From the NCBI GenBank assembly GCA_014871385.1, contig CM026426.1:47173611-47237610 (forward strand): a stretch of 64,000 bases of DNA, written 5' to 3'. A model generated the notes under the pieces. The model saw only the letters and a program-made list of their open reading frames with translations, had not been told where the DNA came from and made no database searches. Positions 9,928-16,793 of the stretch are shown here, one piece after another (the first letter of the stretch is position 1; each line of letters opens with the position of its first letter). Made by a program: the position numbers and the translations under genes. The DNA comes from Ceratodon purpureus. Taxonomy: Eukaryota; Streptophyta; Bryopsida; Pseudoditrichales; Ditrichaceae.

Positions 9928-12360
9928 ACTATGTGATATTTTGGTACTTTGGCGGTGGATCAACCCCTAGGATCTACAAATAATGTGAACACGTTTATGA
10001 AGAAGAATATATATCCTATTGAATGGAAAGAACCGTAAACATTGTGGGTATACTAAAACAGTTTTTACCAATTTTCATTTAAAGAAACCAAGTTACTCAT
10101 GTTTTAGCATATGGTAATGAATTAACATTTTATAATAACGAATCAAAAGAGTAAATGTCAACAACGAGATGATAAAAGGAACATCGCGGAGAAATTGCAT
10201 TAAAAGTAATTAAACGCATAAATTCATGTACACACTTGTTTTTTCATGCGGTGCAACTTACGTTTACATGGTTAAGAGATTTGCATTTATATTTTACCGG
10301 TTTACCGTTTCATAAATCTCTTAGAAATATAGATCCATTTTCTTCTCGAATAGTGGTACACAATGAAAATTTTTATATAGATTCTTTGACTCTAATTTTT
10401 TATGGAATGATTTATACCACTTTTATTTCTTTAATTTTACATACTCCCGTGCTTTAGTATTTTGATAAAATCAAAAATAAAAACATAAATAGTAGTTTAG
10501 ATTATAAGAGAAACTGGAGATAAAATTAAATTAAAAAAACAAAAAAAAACATTCAATTCTCTTAGAATTATGGAATTTATGGGAGGAATAAAACTCAAAT
10601 CATTGTTTTCATAACCAATGGTCCAATTCTAATTTCTCACGCCTAGTTTAGAGTTATATGAAATATAAAAACTCTCCTTGCACTTTTATGTCTTTTATTT
10701 TACACACTCCTATACCCTAGTACTCTATTAACATTAAAAATAAAATAAAATTACTAGCTCACATTATGAGATGAGAAAGGGATAATAGTAAAAAACAAAA
10801 CAAAAACAGAAAACATTCAACCGTCACTGAATAATGCCAATTTGTGAACGACTAAAATTGAAATCATTGTTTTTATAAACAATTCTAGTTTTCCACGCCC
10901 AAAATTGAGTTGTAACTTATATGAAATAAAATAAATAAATTAGGTAAGACATTTACATTATATACTATAGGAATATATGTTTATTCATATACACTTTAAC
11001 GTAAATATAAATATGGAATTGGATTCCAACTTGTATAGTACATACGTACAAAAGTAATCACTTACTAATGACACAATGAGAGAATTTAACAAGCACGATA
11101 ATTCATAGAGACACATAGACTATACTGTACCAAGGAAAAATTAAAAAGTCACGACGTGAAATACTTGGAGCTACAAGTACGGAAATAAAATTATTACACG
11201 AAAACGTATATTGACGGGACATAATTTTAGAAATAAATATATTATTGGAATACTAAAAATGCTGATGAACGATGTTTGGTAGGGTGGTATTGTTTCGGAA
11301 TAGTAATTAATTAAATTAATGAACAACACAAAGAACAAGAGGTTTGAGGACGGATATGAATATTAGAACTATAACGACGACGGGTGTAATATTAAGAAAT
11401 AACGTATCGATACACTTGGGGAAAGCTGTGAAGTAGAAGTATATTCATAAGTAAACAAATGAGTGAACCATCGAAATAATAGACGAAAAAAATAGAGGTA
11501 GAGAGGGAAAGTAACGAAATTATAATTATTAAAATAAATAGACAACGGCCATGATGTAGTGATACATGGAGAGTTCAAAACGTATATATGAAAGAGGGGT
11601 ACAGTACTCAATAAAAACTAAAGCAGTAGGGTACATCTAGTAAAATATAATTTAAAACTAAAGCAGTAGGGTAGAATTAGTAAAATGGTGGAATAGTGGT
11701 TGAATTAGTAAAATATACTTTGACATGGGTCGTGGAGGAAATAAATCGAAATAGGAACGTTTGAAACGATATAAAAGGAAGAAATTCACGAAATGACATT
11801 TATGGAGCTTCGAGGCTTGCCGTGGTAGATTAGACAAATTAGACGTTAAAAAAAGGGCATAAACTAGGGGGGAAAAAACATAGAGGAAAATAAAGAAGAA
11901 GTAAATGAAAAACATATTCGAGAGTGGAAATTGTATAGAGGGAAGAACGTTAAAAGTACATAAAGAGATGGTAACCCGAATTAAATTGAGAATATGAAGC
12001 CGTTTAATGAAAGTATAATAGAAGTATTTATGTATTTAAAAAAAAAAAAATTCAAAGCGGAGAATAAGAAGACGGAGGACTATTAAGATTACAATTTTTG
12101 AAACGGGTTTAGATGAGTTCGATTTCTGCAAAGAACTTCTAGAGTGGGATGGTAGACAGTATGAAATACGTACGACTAAAATAAAAAAACAAATGATTCG
12201 AATAAATGACACATACATTAACTTGGGTGGAGGGTACGGAATAATGACTCGCTGAAGAATTTAGATGGTTTGCATACCATGAAGTCTTTTAATTCATGTC
12301 AACATTAACTGTTGTTCTGATTTTAATTGGTGAAAGAAATTAACAAGTTTAGTCTAATAT
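9928..12360. other. AT-rich central spacer of the hAT element
   Basis: About 2.4 kb of very AT-rich DNA separates the two gene pairs. No frame is convincing: the longest plus frame (10236-10457) and the minus frames at 11369-12218 are Phe/Leu/Ile/Tyr-rich translations of A/G-rich DNA. From about 11.1 to 12.2 kb the + strand is strongly purine-biased. A short tandem repeat containing actaaagcagtagggta occurs twice (about 11616-11690). It could be filler between two ancestral halves, a regulatory spacer, or decayed DNA inserted into the element. Confidence 0.6.
10433..10930 (+). repeat. Diverged tandem duplication of about 255 bp
   Basis: Two adjacent copies start at about 10433 and 10690. Shared blocks in the same order are ttttacatactcc / ttttacacactcc, an A-rich stretch ending in acattcaa, tcaaatcattgttttcataa / tgaaatcattgtttttataa, and a cacgccta/cacgccca block followed by gagtt...atatgaaat. 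By eye they are clearly related but substantially diverged. Confidence 0.6.
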
Positions 12361-12414
12361 GTGGTCGGAAGATGTAGCATTATATGTTTTTATCATTTTG
12401 TATTTAAAAAAACA

Positions 12415-12440
12415 GGGGGGGGGGGGGGGGGGGGGGGGGG
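12415..12440 (+). repeat. Run of 26 G at the distal edge of island C
   Basis: Uninterrupted homopolymer at the border between the AT-rich spacer and CpG island C. It could form a G-quadruplex. Its exact length is doubtful in any sequencing or assembly. Confidence 0.85.
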
Positions 12441-12905
12441 AGTTTCCCGCGGCCGTGGGCCGTCTCCACGAAGGGCCGTCCGCGGGGACGGCCCTTCGAC
12501 CACGGCCGTGATCGAACGGCCGTCTCCAAGGCCGTCTCCAAGGCCGTTCCCGCGCGATCGGCCGCCATCGGACGGAGACGGCCGCAGAGACGGTTACGAT
12601 CGGAGGGCCGCAAGCCGCCCCTTCGGGGGCCGTCTCGAAGGCCGTCCCCTCGGCGACGGCCGCCATCAGATGGCCGTCGCCGAGGAGATGGCCCGATCGG
12701 ACGGCCGCGAAGGCACGGGCCTCCGCGACCGTCACTGTGGCACCCGACCCGACGGCCCCCAACGGCCGTCGTCAGGTTCGGGACGACGGCCATTGGCCGC
12801 GGCCGTAAAATCGAGGGCCGACGGCCCTAGGCTCGGGGGCCGACGGCCCTAGGCTCGGGGGGACGGCCGTAGGGTTGGGGGCCGTCGCCATATATGGCGA
12901 CGGCC
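12441..12905 (+). promoter_or_regulatory. CpG-dense island C upstream of gene 3
   Basis: CGGCCG/GGCCGTC words on both strands, including near-tandem copies (gtctccaaggccgtctccaa; ctcgggggccgacggcccta). It ends at the TATA hairpin of gene 3. Overlapping frames on both strands are translations of the repeat words. Confidence 0.68.
12881..12904 (+). promoter_or_regulatory. TATA-like box inside a perfect inverted repeat, gene 3 promoter
   Basis: Perfect 9-bp arms gccgtcgcc (12881-12889) and ggcgacggc (12896-12904) enclose atatat (12890-12895). The ATG of gene 3 is about 258 bp downstream, the same spacing class as gene 1 (278 bp). Confidence 0.68.
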
Positions 12906-13025
12906 GTCTCCCTCTTCCTTACTTCACTCTCCTCAATTGTCCCTCTCCTATTGCTACAGTTTCCCAATTCACTTGGGAGCTTGTTGGTACGTGGAGGTGA
13001 GGAGATGGGGGTCCATTTTTATTGT

Positions 13026-13043
13026 GGGGGGGGGGGGGGGGGG
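13026..13043 (+). repeat. Run of 18 G in the gene 3 leader
   Basis: Homopolymer between the TATA hairpin and the ATG of gene 3, so probably in the 5' untranslated region. Gene 1 has a 9-G run at the equivalent place (5039-5047). Confidence 0.85.
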
Positions 13044-13147
13044 TGTTTTTGAATTTTCTGTATTCGTTATTTTGTAAACCGTCATTTATCAACTCCTTGT
13101 TTTCTTTAAAACAGAACCATAACTTATTTGTTTAAAACGAGGTTACT

Positions 13148-16100
13148 ATGGCGGATGCGCAACATGATGAGATTGGAGGAACCGGGAAAAAGAATAGGCC
13201 AAAGGGAACGTGCCACAACTTTTCATGGGAGATCCTAGACAACAAAAACATCGTAGCGGAAGAAGGGTGGGAATCTGTGGGGGAGATTTTCTGGACTTTC
13301 AAGGAGTGCAAGAAGTATGTGAAGATGTATCACATTGATAAGTTGTGGCCCCAAGAACAACACGATTTAAACACACGGAGTTTTACCTGCAAGCCCTGGT
13401 CATGCATCGATGACCATTTCTTGCATCGAGCATATGAGGTCTGGACTACTATGTTTGGGCAACGTAAGCCTAGCAAAGGCCATTTCAATTATACCATTTG
13501 CAATATGGTATATGCCGAGCTAATATTGAAGCAGAAGATTAGTTGGTGTACGTACCCCACTACGAAAGACAGGCCGCTGCAAATTGGATGGATGATAAGA
13601 GACATTCCGGATTTATATCTGATCGATCCTTTGTAAGCAAAGAAGGTCGTAGCGGAGTTCCGAAAGCGGCAATGACCACATCTAAAGAGCTTTTCGAAGA
13701 ATGAAGTAAAAAAATTACAGAATGAAACTCCGCATCGTCCAGAGGAAAAGAAGCCCGTTGCCATTGCCAATGTGATCGCTACAATGTTCCCCATTGCCAC
13801 GGAAATTAATGTCCCTGTTATTCCTAGAGCAGACCTGGGAATCACGGTGAAATCTTCCAACGATACAAAGGGCAAGGCGGCCGTAGATGAGGTGGAAGTT
13901 GAGGTGGACAATGACTGTTCAACACATCTTACGGCTGCAGAAGCTGGATGCTCCAACCCTCGTTCAGTGGACGATGGTCCGAGTTTCTTGGCAATAGTAC
14001 AAGTGCCTACCAAAGAGGATAGCACAAAGGATGCAGTTCATTCCATTTCGGAGATTATGGAGCTGGTAAAGTTGATGCCAAACAACGAATCATTGAAGGA
14101 GTTACTAGATTTTAGCATCAAAGGGACGGAGGTGTCCTCTGATGAACAGCGTGAGGGCTTTGAGAATACCACGGTGGGAGACGATGCAGGAAAAACCACG
14201 GAGGAAGTGCAACAAATTCATAATGTGTTGAAGATTGCACACACCCTGAAAGAAGGGGCTTCCGTATTAGGCACTATGGCACCAAAACTCATAAACATGG
14301 CTCATGCATTTGGAAGTATCACTCCGGGCATGATACATGGTGCCCTCGGCTTTGAGACTTTGGCATCTTCCATTAAGCCTCTTCTGGAAGACCGTGTGCA
14401 ATTAGGCGAAGAGAACGTGGCCCTGAGTAAGGATTTAATGGAGGCAACGCAACAAATCAAGAGTTTGACAAAAAGCTTGGACAAAGTGAAGATGAATTGG
14501 AGTGTACAATTGGAAGAGTGCAAAAAGTTCCACCCGATAGTTAAGGAGAAAAACAAAATAAAAGAAGTGAAGCCTACGGTGAAGAAGGAAGCGGTGAAGG
14601 TGGACGGAAAGAATGGTGTCATTGAAGTACTGAGCAATGATGAGGATTCCGATGACCTCGGCCTCTCTAAATTCTCAAATAAAAGTGGAGATGGGGCCAC
14701 ACAAGGGATGGCGTCTCAGAAGTCTAAAAGGACATCTAGTCCAGTTCCATTGGACATTGGCTCTAGCCAAGCAACACCAAGACATGAGGATAGAGGAAAA
14801 GGGCCAATGGATGATTCAAAGGAATTAGACATTCTTTTACGGGATTTGGAGGTGGCTAGAAGGGAAAGAGACGAGGCCCGTACAGAACTGGAAAAGCTGA
14901 AGACCACTATACAGATGGTAGATGATACACCATCTTCCACAAGGGCATTATCATGGCTTGGTTGGGTCTACAAACTACGAGATAAGGAGACAATAGTCTC
15001 TAGAGCACAACAGGATATGAAGAAATGTGCAATTACTTCCATGGATGTCGAAGAAGCTATCCAATCATCTTTACAGAAGTATAACAAGGCAGCAGCCAAG
15101 GGCGGCGAGGATGCTACAAAAATCACGATATGGCGCGATGTAGGAGAAATGATGGAGCGCACATTACATAGTTCCAAAAATAAAGAAGGGGTCATTGATT
15201 GGGCGCTAGAGGTCAAGGAGGGGTGGATGCCGTACGATGTACTATCATCTCATTTGGATGAATCGAAACGTGTGGTTATCCATACCCGCAAACCGTCGGA
15301 GGAATATTCGAAGGAGACGTGTCCCATGTGTCAACAATATTTTACGCCGGAAGGGGCCTTTGAGATGGGAAATTGTAATCACAAGTTCCACATAACCTGC
15401 ATCGCGAAGGCTGCTTTAAACAACAAACAGTGTGTTATGTGCCGCTCCCCAATTAGTTCACGTTTTTACGAGATGCTCGGACTACAACACGTGATGCCGC
15501 CCGGGCATGAGTTTGATCGGTGGAATTTACCACTAGACCAACTACCTAAGAAAGAGCTGAATTATTATGATTGAGGCAAATCACTGGCTTGGAACCCGGA
15601 GACAATGACTCACCAACTATCTACGGCTGGCAATTTCGAATTGGACGATCTTTCATGGATGACACACGACTATGAGGTGGAGATGAGGGCACGTGAAATT
15701 CCGGATGCCAAGGAGCAAGAATTTTTTTGTAGGAACTTCGGTGGACATTGGAGTATACATGGTAATCGCTTCTTCCGGTTTCCAAAACCGGAAGTTGTGG
15801 TAGATGCCGACGGTAAGAGGAGAGAAGTTGAACGTGACTATGGCCAACTTGATGAGTACAAGATGTATGACAGAACCCCGATTGGGAGGGCACTTGTATT
15901 GGCCAAACTAAAAGAAGCCATTTAGCATCGTCGCACTTTTGCAGAGGAATCCTTCAAATATTCGGACCTAGACTACTGGGTGATCATTAAGAAGTCTGAC
16001 GATGCTCTTCAGAAAATAGTTTGCGACTGGAGAAGGGCACTTCATGCGGAGGATAATTCCTCTTGTTGGTCACGCACTAGGATTGAGAAGATTGTGCAAG

Positions 16101-16318
16101 AAACAGTAGCCAAGATTGAGAAGGCAATGGAGTTGTGGGACGGGAAGAATTCCAAGAAGCGCAATCAAGACGCCCCTTATGAAGATGACCCTGAATGGAG
16201 GGTAGATAATCGTCGTTCTTTAGAACGCGTGGAAGAAGAATATCGAGCGGGGGGTACGATTACACATCCAAGCCAGCGACGCCAAACTCGGAGGTCAAAT
16301 GCAAACAATGGACGTTGA
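13148..16318 (+). pseudogene. Gene 3: one 1056-codon frame with RING finger, broken by four in-frame stops
   Basis: From ATG 13148 to TGA 16316-16318 the sequence stays in one frame with protein-like composition. It is interrupted only by TAA 13634-13636, TGA 13673-13675, TGA 15572-15574 and TAG 15923-15925. Coding character continues straight across each stop, for example AKKVVAEFRKRQ between the first two and HRRTFAEESFKYSD after the last. Order of parts: residues about 36-135 are the domain shared with gene 2 (VAEEGWE, YVKM, HFLHRAYEV, MVYAELILKQKISW); about 170-480 is acidic and helical; 491-503 is a SUMO-interaction-like motif (VIEVL then acidic); about 555-595 is a coiled coil; 725-765 is a RING-H2 finger; the last 240 residues are unknown, charged and rich in Trp/Arg. 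Each stop is one C-to-T step from CAA, CGA or CAG, which fits decay by methyl-cytosine deamination; readthrough is the alternative. Confidence 0.7.
13772..15574 (+). CDS. RING-H2 / SIM-like protein (600 aa uninterrupted part of gene 3)
   Basis: Longest uninterrupted part of gene 3; the ATG at 13772 is simply the first after the second stop and may not be a natural start. The RING reads C725-x2-C728-x14-C743-x-H745-x2-H748-x2-C751-x10-C762-x2-C765 in whole-frame numbering, with all eight zinc ligands present. RING-H2 fingers recruit ubiquitin-charged E2 enzymes, so E3 ligase activity is the expected role. Upstream, a hydrophobic VIEVL followed by an acidic Ser/Asp stretch resembles a SUMO-interaction motif. 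SIM plus RING is the combination found in SUMO-targeted ubiquitin ligases. A coiled coil (about 555-595) suggests dimerisation. Targets are unknown; the transposase or host chromatin proteins are possibilities (inference). Confidence 0.7.
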   Translation: MIATMFPIATEINVPVIPRADLGITVKSSNDTKGKAAVDEVEVEVDNDCSTHLTAAEAGCSNPRSVDDGPSFLAIVQVPTKEDSTKDAVHSISEIMELVKLMPNNESLKELLDFSIKGTEVSSDEQREGFENTTVGDDAGKTTEEVQQIHNVLKIAHTLKEGASVLGTMAPKLINMAHAFGSITPGMIHGALGFETLASSIKPLLEDRVQLGEENVALSKDLMEATQQIKSLTKSLDKVKMNWSVQLEECKKFHPIVKEKNKIKEVKPTVKKEAVKVDGKNGVIEVLSNDEDSDDLGLSKFSNKSGDGATQGMASQKSKRTSSPVPLDIGSSQATPRHEDRGKGPMDDSKELDILLRDLEVARRERDEARTELEKLKTTIQMVDDTPSSTRALSWLGWVYKLRDKETIVSRAQQDMKKCAITSMDVEEAIQSSLQKYNKAAAKGGEDATKITIWRDVGEMMERTLHSSKNKEGVIDWALEVKEGWMPYDVLSSHLDESKRVVIHTRKPSEEYSKETCPMCQQYFTPEGAFEMGNCNHKFHITCIAKAALNNKQCVMCRSPISSRFYEMLGLQHVMPPGHEFDRWNLPLDQLPKKELNYYD

Positions 16319-16793
16319 GTAGAGTATTTACGTTGGACATGGTACCCGCATTACTTCGGTTAATGTGACAATACACTAGGTGATAGTCGTATTTAGAGCA
16401 ATATATATATATATATTGGTTGCGTAGCCGGGTGTATGGACTTTACTCTACCTCTATATGTACTTGCAAAAATTACCTCTGGTTTTAATACAATTTCATT
16501 TATGTTTTCTCGGAGTTGCATTTGTGTTGAAAGAATTGTAAGTACTTAGATGCATCAAACTTCATATGTAGATTTTGTACATTCATTACAAGAAAGAAAT
16601 TGCGAGAAGTACAATCAAAGTAAACATAAGTATACAACGTGGAGGACAATATTGAGGAGGCAAGCACCACCGCTTAAAAGTTAAATGTATATGATATGAT
16701 AATGGTTTCTAGAAATGGACATTCATAAAAGAGTGGCATTCTAGGGTGGTGCACTGGAAATTCTGCCTTCTAACTATTGTGCGCAAATTGCAA
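16319..16793. other. Spacer between convergent gene 3 and the transposase gene
   Basis: AT-rich 3' regions of two converging genes, with a short (AT)n run near 16400-16420. No gene or clear polyadenylation signal seen. Confidence 0.6.

Noticed and set aside
10236..10457. A plastid-like membrane protein frame in the AT-rich spacer
   Set aside because: Phe/Leu/Ile-rich translation of AT-rich DNA; no residue pattern of a specific plastid gene could be confirmed.
12349..12852. Overlapping frames through island C on both strands
   Set aside because: Low-complexity translations of the CpG repeat words; poly-Gly/Pro from the 26-G run.
13148..16318. A variant nuclear genetic code that reads stops as amino acids
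   Set aside because: The 994-codon transposase in the same element uses no in-frame stop, and all three stop types occur in gene 3. Decay by C-to-T change is simpler.
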